From positions 620,001 to 684,000 of the forward strand of contig CAWEIK010000003.1 in the NCBI GenBank assembly GCA_963809175.1: a stretch of 64,000 nt of DNA, written 5' to 3'. This document shows positions 7,780-17,518 of this stretch, one piece after another (within the stretch, counting starts at the first letter, position 1; every line of letters starts with the position of its first letter). The position numbers and the translations under genes were made by a program. The DNA comes from JACCTU01 sp963809175 (GTDB lineage Bacteria > Actinomycetota > Thermoleophilia > Gaiellales > Gaiellaceae). The notes under the pieces are model-generated. The model was not told the origin of the DNA, did no database searches, and saw nothing but the letters and a program-made list of their open reading frames with translations.

Positions 7780-8478
7780 CTACCGCTCGAGCTCGTCGGC
7801 TTTCGCGCGCAGTCGCTCGGCCTTCGCGGCCGCACGCTTCGCGGCACGGCGCAGCTCGTCGAGCTCGCGCTCCGCGTCGCGTGCGCGCGCGGCGACTGCT
7901 TCGGCTGCGGCGGTCGCCGCGTCGGCGTCCTCCCGCGCCTTGCGCGCACGGCTCGTGTCCGCAGCCTTCTGCTGGGCAGGCTTCTTCCTCGCCCGTGGAG
8001 CCGCGGGCTTGACGCCCACGAGCGCGCCGAAGCCTTGCGGCTCGAGCTCCTCGCTCAGTCGGCCCTCGCGCAGGAGCGTCCGACCCTCCTCCGTCGCGGA
8101 GCCCGCGTGGAGCGTCCTCGCCACGCGCTCGAGCGTCGCGTCGGCGGCGGCGTGGCCACCGGCTCGGAGGACGTCGGCGGCCTGCGTGCGCAACCGGCGC
8201 AACGCGTCGCGTTCCGCGGCTCGTGCGCGCTCGAACGCCTGGTGGTCGCCTCCCTCGACGACGCTCTTCTGGGCCTGCTCGAGCTGCTCGCCGGCGCGGA
8301 GGAGGCGGCGGATGTCGACCTCGCGGCGGCGCGCGAGCTGGTTCACCGCCCACGCGGGGACGGTCGGCTTCTTCAGCTGCTTGATCGACGCGTCGCCGAG
8401 CCGCTTCGCGAGCTCGTTCCGCGCCGAGGTGAAGTCCTCCAGCGGGAGGTCGTAGAGCCGGTCGACCTCGTCGGCCAC
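7780..8478 (-). CDS. Ala/Arg/Lys-rich coiled-coil protein of unknown function
   Basis: A 232-residue protein starting at GTG 8478, before which the reading frame loses helical character. Residues 1-125 include a conserved-looking start (DRLYDLPLEDFTSARNELAK) and PTVPAWAVNQLARR. A predicted long coiled coil follows from about residue 165, rich in Ala, Arg, Glu and Lys, running to the C-terminus. There is no signal peptide or membrane segment. The tail resembles DNA-binding or scaffold-type helical tails, but no family motif is recognised. It is divergent from the secreted HExxH protein gene, with 36 bases between the starts. Confidence 0.65.
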   Translation of the reverse strand: MADEVDRLYDLPLEDFTSARNELAKRLGDASIKQLKKPTVPAWAVNQLARRREVDIRRLLRAGEQLEQAQKSVVEGGDHQAFERARAAERDALRRLRTQAADVLRAGGHAAADATLERVARTLHAGSATEEGRTLLREGRLSEELEPQGFGALVGVKPAAPRARKKPAQQKAADTSRARKAREDADAATAAAEAVAARARDAERELDELRRAAKRAAAKAERLRAKADELER

Positions 8479-8514
8479 GCTGTCATTGTCGCGAACGTGT
8501 GTCACGCTGTGGAG

Positions 8515-9828
8515 GTGCGCGTCATCCTCGGCGCGACCGTCGCGGTCGCTGCGCTCCTCCTCGTGCCGGCGGCCCCCGCGGCGATCACCCCGGTGAGTTG
8601 GTGCGGGAACGACGTCGCGCAGTCGGACCGCGTCCACGACCGCATGGGCGGCGAGCAGATCCACGTCATCTACGCCGTCCCGGCAGACGGGCCCGAGCGC
8701 TTCGCGGAGCTCGCGTCGCTGCTCGCGACCGACGTCGCGGCGATCGACGCGTGGTGGCGCCGCGAGGACCCGACCCACGCTCCGCGGTTCGACCTGTTCG
8801 AGTTTCCCGGTTGCGGGAGCCGGTTCGGGAAGCTCGACCTCAGCTTCGTGCGCCTTCCCGACGTGGCCTCGGTCTACGGCCCGAGCATCGACCGCTACCA
8901 GCGCATCTCGACGCAGCTCTCGTCGAGCCCGTACGTCTTCGCGGCGTCCGACAAGAAGTACCTCGTGTTCTTCGACGGAGCCGTGGAGAACGACAGGATC
9001 TGCGGAGCGGGGTCGGGCGGCCGGGAGACGGGCGGGCCACGCTCGTACGGCATCGTCTACCTCCGCTCGAGCTGCGACCTGACGATCGGTGTCGGCGGCG
9101 GCGTCGCCTACGTCGGCGCCCACGAGCTGCTGCACACGCTGGGCGCGCTTCCACCGGGAGCTCCCCACCCGTGCTTCGGTGACGACGGGCACCCGTGCGA
9201 CAGCTCCGCCGACGTCCTGTCCACGTTCTACCGCGGCGGGTTGCTCGATACGGCGATCCTCGACGTGAACCGCGACGACTACTACGCGCACACCGGGTCG
9301 TGGTTCGACATCCAGGACTCGCGCTGGCTCCTCGAGGCGACCGCCCAGGTGGAGCTGAACCTGAGCGTCTCGGGCTCCGGCTTCGTGACGAGCGGCGTCA
9401 ACGGCCAGGAGTGCGACGGCTCGTGCACGACCGAGTGGGACGCCGGCACGTCGATCGAGCTGGTCGCCGACGCGCTGCCCGGCTTCGGGTTCGGGTCGTG
9501 GACGGGCGCCTGCGCCGGGACCGCGATCTCGACCTGCCTGGTCGACCTCGGTGCGACGACGGAGGCCGGCGTCGTCTTCCGGCCGCTCCGCCGGCTTGCG
9601 CTCCAGATCACGGGGCGAGGCACCGTCACCGGCGCGGACCTGCACTGCTCGCGCTCGTGCTCGACGCAGGGAGTCGAGGGGTCCCGGGTCGCCCTTCGCG
9701 CGAAGGCCGCCAAGGGCTGGCGCTTCGTCCGCTGGAGCGGCGGCTGCCGCGGCACTCGCCTCGCCTGCACGTTGCAGCTGGGCTCGGGCGGCGCGAAGGC
9801 GACGGCCGTCTTCGCTCGGCGGAGCTAG
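8515..9828 (+). CDS. Secreted HExxH protein with C-terminal beta-repeat domains
   Basis: A 437-residue exported protein. The GTG at 8515 gives a signal peptide with a hydrophobic core (VILGATVAVAALLLVPAAPA). A central region contains HELLHTLGALPPGAPH (near residue 205), an HExxH zinc-site pattern with a following HxxG-like spacing, which suggests a metalloprotease-type fold. Several Cys (CGSRF, CFGDDGHPC) suggest disulfides. Residues about 285-435 carry two divergent beta-repeat units with the SGxGxV...C...C...F.G W pattern seen in InlB-B-like repeats of surface proteins. It is likely an extracellular protease or a catalytically dead relative. The substrate is unknown. Confidence 0.75.
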   Translation: MRVILGATVAVAALLLVPAAPAAITPVSWCGNDVAQSDRVHDRMGGEQIHVIYAVPADGPERFAELASLLATDVAAIDAWWRREDPTHAPRFDLFEFPGCGSRFGKLDLSFVRLPDVASVYGPSIDRYQRISTQLSSSPYVFAASDKKYLVFFDGAVENDRICGAGSGGRETGGPRSYGIVYLRSSCDLTIGVGGGVAYVGAHELLHTLGALPPGAPHPCFGDDGHPCDSSADVLSTFYRGGLLDTAILDVNRDDYYAHTGSWFDIQDSRWLLEATAQVELNLSVSGSGFVTSGVNGQECDGSCTTEWDAGTSIELVADALPGFGFGSWTGACAGTAISTCLVDLGATTEAGVVFRPLRRLALQITGRGTVTGADLHCSRSCSTQGVEGSRVALRAKAAKGWRFVRWSGGCRGTRLACTLQLGSGGAKATAVFARRS

Positions 9829-9861
9829 CCGCGGCCGGGGCGCCCGCTAGGCTCAGCGGCG

Positions 9862-11424
9862 ATGGCGGTATTGAGCTCGCAGGTCGAGCGCGAGTCGTCT
9901 GACTTCGACCGGCGTCGAGCCCGGATGGCCGAGCTCGTCGCCGAGTTGCGTGAGCGCACGGCCCAAGTCGCACAGGGCGGCGGCGAAAAAGCGGTCGAGC
10001 GTCATCGCTCCCGCGGCAAGCTGACCGCGCGCGAGCGCATCGACCGGCTCCTCGATCCCGACACCGCCTTCCTCGAGCTGAACGCGCTCGCGGCGTGGGA
10101 GCTGTACGACGGCCAGGCGCCGAGCGCCGGGATCGTCACGGGGATCGGCGTGATCGAAGGACGCGACTGCGTGATCGTCGCGAACGACGCGACGGTGAAG
10201 GGCGGCTCCTACTTCCCGCTGACCGTGAAGAAGCACCTGCGCGCCCAGGAGGTCGCCGCGCAGAACCGGCTGCCCTGCATCTACCTCGTCGACTCCGGCG
10301 GGGCGTTCCTGCCGCTGCAGGACGAGGTGTTCCCCGACCGCGACCACTTCGGGCGGATCTTCTTCAACCAGGCGAACCTCTCCGCCGCGGGGATCCCGCA
10401 GATCGCCTCGGTGATGGGCTCGTGCACCGCCGGTGGCGCGTACGTGCCTGCGATGAGCGACGAGACGATCATCGTGCGCGGCACGGGCACGATCTTCATC
10501 GGCGGGCCGCCGCTGGTGAAGGCGGCGACCGGGCAGGACGTCACGGCCGAGGAGCTCGGCGGCGCCGACGTGCACGCACGCCGCTCAGGCGTCGCCGACC
10601 ACTATGCGACGAGCGACGAGCATGCCCTCGCGCTCGTGCGGCAGATCGTGCGGAACCTGCACACGGCGAAGCCGGCACCGCCGTGGGACGTCGCGGAGCC
10701 CGAACCGCCCGCCGCGAACGTGCAGGAGCTCTACGGCTTGATCCCCGACGACCACCGGACGCAGATCGATCCACGCGCGATCGTCGCGCGCATCGTCGAC
10801 GGGTCGCGCTTCGCCGAGTTCAAGGAGCTGTACGGCGAGACGCTCGTTTGCGGGTTTGCGCGAATCGAGGGCTTCCCCGTCGGGATCATCGCGAACAACG
10901 GCGTCCTCTTCGCAGAGTCCGCGCAGAAGGGCGCGCACTTCATCGAGCTCTGCACCAAGCGGCGCGTGCCGCTCGTCTTCCTCCAGAACATCACCGGCTT
11001 CATGGTCGGCAAGGAGTACGAAGAGGGCGGGATCGCGCGCGACGGCGCCAAGATGGTGATGGCGGTCGCGAACGCGCAGGTGCCGAAGTTCACGGTCGTG
11101 ATCGGCGGCTCGTTCGGCGCCGGCAACTACGCGATGTGCGGGCGTGCGTACGAGCCGCGTCAGCTCTGGATGTGGCCGAACGCGCGCATCTCGGTGATGG
11201 GCGGCGAGCAGGCGGCGACGGTGCTGACGATGGTGGGCGACGCCGACGCCGACGAGATCCGCGAGAAGTACGAACGCGAAGGGAACGCGTACTACTCGAC
11301 CGCGCGCCTCTGGGACGACGGGATCATCGACCCGCTCGATACTCGTCGGGTCCTCGCGCTCGGGCTCTCGGCCGCGCTGAACGCGCCGATTCCCGAGACC
11401 ACGTTCGGCATCTTCCGGATGTAG
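9862..11424 (+). CDS. mccB: Acyl-CoA carboxylase carboxyltransferase subunit, methylcrotonyl-CoA type
   Basis: A 520-residue beta subunit of a biotin-dependent acyl-CoA carboxylase. The segment DSGGAFLPLQDEVFPDRDHF near residue 145 and FFNQANLSAAGIPQIA resemble methylcrotonyl-CoA carboxylases more than the propionyl-CoA type. The C-terminal half has the crotonase-type oxyanion segment GGSFGAGNYAMCGRAY. The reaction carboxylates 3-methylcrotonyl-CoA in leucine catabolism. A matching biotin carboxylase/BCCP subunit is at 24029-25648 and a methylglutaconyl-CoA hydratase-like protein at 13835-14572, which supports the assignment. The substrate is inferred from these motifs and neighbours. Confidence 0.92.
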   Translation: MAVLSSQVERESSDFDRRRARMAELVAELRERTAQVAQGGGEKAVERHRSRGKLTARERIDRLLDPDTAFLELNALAAWELYDGQAPSAGIVTGIGVIEGRDCVIVANDATVKGGSYFPLTVKKHLRAQEVAAQNRLPCIYLVDSGGAFLPLQDEVFPDRDHFGRIFFNQANLSAAGIPQIASVMGSCTAGGAYVPAMSDETIIVRGTGTIFIGGPPLVKAATGQDVTAEELGGADVHARRSGVADHYATSDEHALALVRQIVRNLHTAKPAPPWDVAEPEPPAANVQELYGLIPDDHRTQIDPRAIVARIVDGSRFAEFKELYGETLVCGFARIEGFPVGIIANNGVLFAESAQKGAHFIELCTKRRVPLVFLQNITGFMVGKEYEEGGIARDGAKMVMAVANAQVPKFTVVIGGSFGAGNYAMCGRAYEPRQLWMWPNARISVMGGEQAATVLTMVGDADADEIREKYEREGNAYYSTARLWDDGIIDPLDTRRVLALGLSAALNAPIPETTFGIFRM

Positions 11425-11452
11425 ACGGCTACGAATCGAGAGGAGCGGCCTC

Positions 11453-11614
11453 GTGCAACACACGATCGAGCTGAACGACGACGAGCTGAAGCTCGTCCGC
11501 AGCGCACTTCACTCGTACCTGGACGACTTCGGCCACGACGAGGCCGACATCCTGCGACAGGTGAAGGACCTGCTCGAGAAGCTGCCGTACCACGAGCGCT
11601 TCTTCGAGCAGTGA
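11453..11614 (+). CDS. Small hypothetical protein (53 aa)
   Basis: A 53-residue protein from GTG 11453, preceded by GAGAGGAG. It is acidic and helical (IELNDDELKLVRSALHSYLD, then ILRQVKDLLEKLPYHERF). There are no membrane segments. It sits 28 bases after mccB, and its stop TGA overlaps the GTG of the next gene, so it is part of a tight operon. Short helical proteins of this type are widespread in actinobacteria but have no assigned role. Confidence 0.7.
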   Translation: MQHTIELNDDELKLVRSALHSYLDDFGHDEADILRQVKDLLEKLPYHERFFEQ

Positions 11615-11940
11615 TCGTCCGCTTCGTCCTCTGGAACCTCGCGGACTCCATGACGACGATCGAGGAGCTTCGGCGCTACCTGCGCGACGAGTCCGTGGAC
11701 GCGTGGGAGGACGTCGAGGGGCTGCGGTTCAAGGCATGGATCTCCGACCCGGCGACCGACCGCTGGGGCGCGATCTACTTCTGGGAGTCCGCGGACGCGG
11801 CGGAACAGGAGCTGCCGTCGCGCGCCCGTGAGCTGATCGGCAAGGACCCGGACGTGATCGAGGTCTTCGACCTCGAGGCGACCGCCGAAGGACGCTTCGA
11901 GGACGAGAACCTCTCGCGCCTCGGACTCGCGTTCGAGTAG
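11611..11940 (+). CDS. Hypothetical protein, ferredoxin-like (monooxygenase-type) fold suspected
   Basis: A 109-residue protein whose GTG start overlaps the stop of the preceding small gene (GTGA). It begins with a strand-like stretch (IVRFVLWNLADS), then a helix with TTIEELRRYLRDESVDAW. The central pattern FKAWISDPATDRWGAIYFWES, followed by a helix and a last strand (DPDVIEVFDLEA), resembles small dimeric alpha/beta barrel proteins of the antibiotic-monooxygenase superfamily. A later ATG at 11650 is possible but would cut off the first strand. The function is unknown. Confidence 0.7.
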   Translation: MIVRFVLWNLADSMTTIEELRRYLRDESVDAWEDVEGLRFKAWISDPATDRWGAIYFWESADAAEQELPSRARELIGKDPDVIEVFDLEATAEGRFEDENLSRLGLAFE

Positions 11941-11943
11941 CGG

Positions 11944-12994
11944 TCAGAGCACCAGGGTCTCCGGGAAGACGGCGTCGCCCTCGAACCGCTCGAGGCGGTA
12001 CGGGGAGAGGTCGAACGGCGGCTCGTCGCCGAGGAGCTCCGCCGCGGCCGCCTCCCCCACCGCCGGGCTCTGCATGAAGCCGTGGCCCGAGAACCCGCAC
12101 GCGGCGTAGACGCCGTCGGCGACCCAGCCGATGATCGGATGCGCGTCGGGCGTCATGTCGTACAGACCGGCCCACGCTTCGTCGATCGTCGTGCCCGCCG
12201 CCGGCGGGTAGCGGTGCTCGAGTCGCTCGAGGCGGTCGCCGAACACCGACTCGTCGACGAGCTCGTCGAAGCCCCAGCGCGCCTCTGCGTCGGTCATCGC
12301 GAGCAAGAGGCGGTCGCCGCGCCGCCGGAAGTGAAAGCCCGACTCGGCCTCCACGATCATCGGCAGGTCGGCGGGGAGGTCGAGCGGGCCGGTGAGCAGC
12401 AGCTGGCGGCAGAGCGGTCGCACGGGCAGCTCGACCCCGCGCGCCGCTGCAACCTCTGCCGAGCGCGGCCCGCACGCCACGACGAGCGCGTCTGCTTCCA
12501 GTGTCAAGCGCGTCGGTGTGCTCGCGCAGCTCGACGCCGAGGTCGCGGGAGCGCCGCACGAGCTCGCGCGTCACCGCCGCCGGGTCGGCGCAACCGTCAC
12601 TCCAGCACGCCACGGCACCCAGCACGTCGTCGGCGCGGAGCCCGCGCACGCGCGCCGCGTCCACGCGCTCCGCAGGGACGCCGAGCGACGCCTGCAGCGC
12701 GCGCCGCTCCTCGAGCTCGGCGAGCCCGGCCTCGGTCGTCGCGACGAAGAGGTAGCCGACCTGGTCGAAGAACGGTGTGCCGAGCTCCTCGAAGAACCGG
12801 ATCGACTCTTGCGCGAGACGTACTTCCGCCGCGGTCGAGAACTGCTGCCGCACGCCGCCCATCGCCTTCGCGGTCGAGCCGGACGCGACCTCCGCGACGT
12901 CGGTCAGCACGACGTCACGCGCACCGCGACGCGCGAGGCTGTAGGCGATCGACGCGCCGATCGCGCCGGCGCCGGCTACGACGACTCGAGCCAC
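11944..12994 (-). CDS. FAD-dependent amino-acid oxidase family protein, frameshifted in this sequence
   Basis: A DAO/glycine-oxidase-type flavoprotein of about 350 residues. From GTG 12994 the frame shows the FAD-binding motif VVVAGAGAIGASIAYSLARR, then ASGSTAKAMGGVRQQFS. This frame ends near 12508, and the remainder (EADALVVACGPRSAEV through PIIGWVADGVYAACGFSGHG) continues one base out of frame. Removing one C in GCGCTTG near 12507 joins the parts into a continuous family sequence. It overlaps the end of the DHDPS-like gene by 19 bases, so the two are probably co-transcribed and may act on the same amino- or imino-acid. The substrate is not predictable. Confidence 0.85.
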
Positions 12995-13806
12995 CGGTCG
13001 AGCTCGATCCGCTCGTCGTCGGTCAGGCCGCGCAGGGGCGCGCGCACGTCCTCCCGGATCGAGACGCCGCGCCGCGCCACGATCCGCTTGAGCGCCGCGT
13101 GGCGCGGGAAGCGCTCGACCGCGGCGCGCAGCTCGCCGAGTCCCGGCTGCCTCTTCGCCGTCGGGGTCACGAACGGCCGCCGCCACGCGCTCGGGAAACG
13201 CCGACGCGAGCGCGGACACGGCGCCGACCGCCGACGCCCGCATGCCCTGCGCGATCAGCGCCTCCGGCCCGACGAAGACGTCGAGGCCATCGACGAGGTA
13301 CGGCGCGAACGCCTCCCACGGCGCGTCCGAGACCTTGAGCCCCGCGAGGTTCGGGGCGAGCTCGCGCAGGCGTGCGAGCACCTCGAGCGGGACCGCGTAC
13401 CCGCTCGCTCGCGCGAACTCGTAGACGTAGAAAGGCGTCGGAGCACACGCCTGGGCCGCCGCGGCGAAGTGCGCGAGCAGCGCCCGATCGTCGAGCGGGA
13501 AGTAGGGCGGCGCGATCACCGCGACCCCGTCGACGCCCAGGCCCGCGGCGTGCTCCGCGAGCTCGACCGTCCCGGCCGTCGACTGGGCGCCGCAGTGCGC
13601 GATCACCTTCAGGCCGCCGGCCAGGAAGAGCTCCGTCACGCGCTTCCGCTCCACCTGCGAGAGGAGGATCCCCTCACCGGTCGTCCCGAGCGCGAGCACG
13701 CCGTCCAGGCCGCGGAGAAAGTCGCAGTAGGGCCCGAAGGCGTCCTCGTCGAGAGCCGCGCCCGCCGTCGCGAAGCGGCGTCAGCGCAGCGGCGATCGCA
13801 CCCTGA
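12976..13806 (-). CDS. Dihydrodipicolinate synthase family aldolase, frameshifted in this sequence
   Basis: A DHDPS/N-acetylneuraminate-lyase family TIM-barrel protein of about 270 residues. Visible are the start region IAAALTPLRDGG, the phosphate-loop-like GTTGEG, VIAPPYFPLDD, the catalytic-Tyr region FYVYEFAR and the Schiff-base region LAGLKVSD. Two breaks are seen. One is near 13757, where an extra base separates DGG from AALDEDAFGPYCDF. The other is near 13162, where one extra C in CCCC separates AVRDP from TAKRQPGLGEL. The start codon is not resolved. The pair with the amino-acid oxidase suggests catabolism of an amino or keto acid rather than lysine synthesis. Confidence 0.78.
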
Positions 13807-13834
13807 GCACGCGCGCAATCTACGCTTCGCGGCC

Positions 13835-14572
13835 GTGACCGCACTCCGCATCGAGAGAGACGGGCCGGTCCTGCGCGTGACCCTCGCCCGGCCGGACAGC
13901 CGGAACGCCTTCGACGCCGCGCTGATCGCCGAGCTGCGCGACGCCTTCTCCGACGTCGGTGACGCTCGCGCGGTCGTGCTCGCGGGTGACGGCAAGAGCT
14001 TCTGCGCCGGCGCGGACGTCGAGTGGATGCGCTCGTCCGCCGAGTTGAGCTACGAGGAGAACGTCCAGGACGCCCGCCGGCTCCGGCTGATGCTCGAGAC
14101 GATCGACGGGTGCCCTGCGCCGGTCGTCGCCCGTGTGCACGGTCACGCGCTCGGCGGCGGCGTCGGCCTCGTCGCGTGCGCGGACATCGTGGTCGCGGCC
14201 AAGGAAACGGAGTTCGCGTTCTCGGAGGTCAAGCTCGGGATCGTCCCGTCGGTGATCTCTCCGTTCGCGCTCGCGAAGATCGGGCCGAGCGCGGCGCGAC
14301 GCTACTTCGTCACGGGCGAGCGGTTCGACGCCGAGACCGCGTTTCGCATCGGCCTCGTGCACGAGGTCGCGGACGACCTCGACGCCGCCGTGGAGAAGCT
14401 CGTGGGCGAGCTGCTCACGGCCGGCCCCGAGGCGGCGCGCCACGCGAAGCGGCTCGTGCTCGACCGTCCGGACGGGCTCGCCACCGAGCGCCGCATCGCC
14501 GAGCGCCGGACGAGCGAGGAGGGCCAGGAAGGCCTCCGCGCGTTCTTGGACAAGCGCAAGCCGAGCTGGTAG
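13835..14572 (+). CDS. Enoyl-CoA hydratase, methylglutaconyl-CoA hydratase-like
   Basis: A 245-residue crotonase-superfamily enzyme starting at GTG 13835. The oxyanion-hole segments CAGADVEWMR (about 51-60) and HGHALGGGVGLVACADI (about 99-115) are intact. ETEFAFSEVKLGIVPSVISP follows with Glu at the usual catalytic position. The DVEWMRSSAELSYEENVQDA pattern is typical of methylglutaconyl-CoA hydratases in leucine breakdown. With the carboxyltransferase upstream and the biotin carboxylase and acyl-CoA dehydrogenase downstream it fits a leucine-degradation set. It is divergent from the DHDPS-like gene. The MFS gene follows 3 bases later. Confidence 0.88.
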   Translation: MTALRIERDGPVLRVTLARPDSRNAFDAALIAELRDAFSDVGDARAVVLAGDGKSFCAGADVEWMRSSAELSYEENVQDARRLRLMLETIDGCPAPVVARVHGHALGGGVGLVACADIVVAAKETEFAFSEVKLGIVPSVISPFALAKIGPSAARRYFVTGERFDAETAFRIGLVHEVADDLDAAVEKLVGELLTAGPEAARHAKRLVLDRPDGLATERRIAERRTSEEGQEGLRAFLDKRKPSW

Positions 14573-14575
14573 CGC

Positions 14576-15724
14576 GTGCGCAGGCTCCTCCTGCTCGTCG
14601 GCGCGATCGTCTTCGTCGACACGATGTTCTTCGCGGCGCTGACGCCGCTGCTCCCGCAGTACGCAGAGGAGCTCGGGCTCTCGAAGGCGGGTGCGGGTCT
14701 GCTCGCGGCGTCGTACGCGCTCGGCGCGCTCGTCGGCGGGATCCCCGGCGGGATCTCGGCGGCGCGGTTCGGCGTGCGCCCGACGGTCCTCGTCGGCCTG
14801 GCGGGGATGGCGATCACGACGGTGACCTTCGGGTTCGCCGACTCGATCTGGCTGCTCGACACCGCGCGCTTCCTGCAAGGAGTCGCGAGCTCGTTCTCCT
14901 GGACGGCGTCGCTGGCCTGGCTCGTCGCAGCCGCGCCGCCCGATCGCCGTGGGGAGACGATCGGCGCCGTGATGGGAGCCGCGATCGTCGGAGCGCTGTT
15001 CGGGCCGGTGCTCGGTGGGATCGCCTCCGTGACAGGCACGGGCCCTGCGTTCGCGAGCGTCGCGGTGCTCGCGTCCGTGCTCGGCGTCGCGGCCTGGCGC
15101 ACGCCGGCCTTCACGCCTGAGCACCCACAGCCGTTCAGCCGGCTCGTCGGCGCGCTCCGCGACCGGGCCATCGTCGCGTCGATCTGGTTCGTGCTGGTCC
15201 CTGCGCTCCTCTTCGGCGCGCTGAACGTGCTCGGCCCACTTCGGCTCGACGTGCTCGGCCTGAGCGCGCTTGCGATCGGTGCAACCTGGCTCGTCGCCGC
15301 GAGCTTCGAGGCGGCGCTCTCGCCTCTGATCGGGCGCTTCTCAGACCGCCGAGGACGCGTCGCACCGCTGCGTGTGGGTCTGATCGGCTCGGCCGTCGCG
15401 ACGGCGGCGCTTCCCTGGTTCGACCGGGGCTGGGCGCTCGCCGCGGCGATCGTCCTCGCAGCGTGTGCGTTCGGAAGCTTCTGGACGCCGTCGATGTCGA
15501 TGCTCGCCGACCGTGCCGAGGCGATCGGGCTCGACTATGCCTACGGGTTCGCGCTGATCAACCTCGCGTGGGCACCGGGAGCCGCGGCGGGGTCCGCATT
15601 CGGCGGCGCTGCGGCCCGCGCCACATCGGATGCCGCGGTCTACCTGACGCTCTCCGCGCTCTGCGTCTTCACGCTCGTCGCGGTGACACCGCTGCTGCGA
15701 GAGCCCGCGGCCGCGACGCGCTAG
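14576..15724 (+). CDS. MFS transporter
   Basis: A 382-residue major-facilitator protein with twelve hydrophobic segments. The GTG start lies 3 bases after the hydratase stop. Between helices 2 and 3 is the motif GGIPGGISAARFGVRPTVL, a variant of the MFS signature GxLaDrxGrr. A related loop, SPLIGRFSDRRGRVAPLR, follows helix 8. It is likely an inner-membrane drug/proton or organic-acid antiporter. Linkage to the hydratase might indicate export or import of an acyl metabolite, but this is speculative. Its stop codon overlaps that of the converging Ig-like gene. Confidence 0.88.
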   Translation: MRRLLLLVGAIVFVDTMFFAALTPLLPQYAEELGLSKAGAGLLAASYALGALVGGIPGGISAARFGVRPTVLVGLAGMAITTVTFGFADSIWLLDTARFLQGVASSFSWTASLAWLVAAAPPDRRGETIGAVMGAAIVGALFGPVLGGIASVTGTGPAFASVAVLASVLGVAAWRTPAFTPEHPQPFSRLVGALRDRAIVASIWFVLVPALLFGALNVLGPLRLDVLGLSALAIGATWLVAASFEAALSPLIGRFSDRRGRVAPLRVGLIGSAVATAALPWFDRGWALAAAIVLAACAFGSFWTPSMSMLADRAEAIGLDYAYGFALINLAWAPGAAAGSAFGGAAARATSDAAVYLTLSALCVFTLVAVTPLLREPAAATR

Positions 15725-17518
15725 CGCGTCAGGACGAACGTGCTCTGCCCGGCCATCTTGCCGTAGCGGCGCTCGGCGAACCTGCCGAAGCCGGGCCAGA
15801 CGTGCCAGCGGCACAACGTGCGCGGCAGCGTGTACGCCCGACCGGCGAACTTCCCGCTCCGCGGAACGACGAGCCGCAGCTTCTTCGGCCAAGCGGTGAG
15901 CATCTTCCGGCCGCGACACCAGACCTGCACGTTGTAGTACGTCGCCTTCTCGACGCCGAGCCACTCGAAGACGATCGGCGACCTGACGCGTGCGCCCTGC
16001 GCCGGGTTGTAGAGCGGCGGCAGCGGCATCGCCGTCGCCTTCTGCTCGGGCGTGGCGTTGGCCGCTTCGTCTGCCGCCGACACGCGGTACTCGTACTGCG
16101 TGCGGTTGTCGATGCCGTTGTCCTTGTAGAAGTCCGCCTTGCCCGTGTAGACGACGCTCTCGGCCTCGCCACTGCGGCCCGGCGCTCGGACGACACGCAC
16201 GGAGGCGACATCGGTGGAGATCTTCCACTTGAGGAGCGCGAACTTGTTCCCGACCTGTGCAACGACGGTAGAGAGTGACGGCGCTGTCGCGTCGTACTTG
16301 AACTTCTGTTGTCTTCGGAGCGCTCGTGTGGCCGGCCTTGTCGCTGCACGTGCCTGTCACCGTGGCCGCCGTCGTATCGGGGCCTGCGTAGTTCCCGTTC
16401 GTGCACGAGGCGATTCCCGACCCTGCGTCGCTGCCCTGGAATGCGAACGCGAACCCATGGTTGAACCAGCCGTTCGCATCGGGCGGGCGATCGGCGACCG
16501 CACCGGTCACCTGCGGCGGAGTCGAGTCGAACGGGATCTCGACACTCCCCGAGCCTGAGTTCCCGGCCTTGTCGGTGCAACCGCCGGTCGCCTGCCCACG
16601 CCCGTCAGGCCCCGAATACGTACCCCCGCCCGAGCAGCTTGCGATGCCCGACGTCGCATCGCTGCCACCGAACGAGACGTTGACGGGCTTGGCGTACCAC
16701 CCGTTCGCGTCGGGCGATCGGTCCGGAGAGCCTGAGACCGCAGGCCCGGTGCCGTCGTAGTTGATCGACGCGGCGCCCGAGGAGACGTTGCCCGCGACAT
16801 CGGTGCAGTTCGAAGGAACGGCCGCCGACGCTCCGTCCGGCCCTCCATACGCCACCGGCACGCAGCCCCCGACACCCGAGAGGTTGTCCGATGCCGCAAA
16901 GCTGACGACGACGCTGTGGTTGTACCAGCCGTTCGCATCGGGAGCTCGGGCGGGAGTGCCTCCTGACACGACCGGAGCCGTGTTGTCGTACTTGAAGTTC
17001 GGAACGGGTGCCGACGACGTTCGGCCCGCGACGTCCCGGCACGAGACCATGCCGGACGCCGAACCGCTGTCCGGACCGGAGTAGCCACCGGAACACGGTG
17101 ACGGTGGCACGCCCGAGACCGCATCGTTGACATTGGCCGCGAACGCAACCGGCTCGTTGTACCAACCTGCCTGATCGGCACCCCGTGCCAAACCGATTCC
17201 GCTGAGCGTCGGATCGCTCTTGTCGATCTTGATCGCCGCAGTCGAGATCGAGGCAGCACCGCCGGTCGTCGACACCGAACAGCTGCGCCCAGGGTTGGAC
17301 CCTTCGGTGGAGACGGGACCATTCGCACATCCGGTCACGCTGTTGATCGTCTCGCCGTGTACATCGATGATCCACGTGACCTGCACGTCGCTCACGAACC
17401 AACCTCCGCTGCCCGCTGTACCGGAGAGCTGAACGGAGATCGTCGGCGGCAGGGCTGCGGCCCAGGGCACGACCACCAACGCGCTGAGCGCGACGAACGC
17501 AAGCACTCGCGCTCTCAC
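15721..17518 (-). CDS. Secreted Ig-like repeat protein with C-terminal FN3-like region, frameshifted in this sequence
   Basis: An exported protein of about 598 residues. GTG 17518 gives a signal peptide (VLAFVALSALVVVPWAAA). About five repeats of 75-80 residues follow, each with the pattern PDANGWYNHSV..F..SD..SGI..C, then YxGPD, CxDxAGN and YDxTxPxV. These are tandem Ig-like beta-domains with paired Cys. The frame breaks near 16302, where removal of one base rejoins KFKYDATAPSLS and a fibronectin-III-like region (TQYEYRVSAADEAAN) ending in WCRGRK...LCRWHVWPGFG. The start overlaps the upstream gene by GTGA, so it belongs to the surface-protein operon. A cell-surface or matrix role is likely. 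Confidence 0.82.

Noticed and set aside
12392..13830. Long plus-strand reading upstream of the hydratase start
   Set aside because: The hydratase family sequence begins at 13835; the upstream part is Arg/Ala-rich antisense of the oxidase and DHDPS genes.
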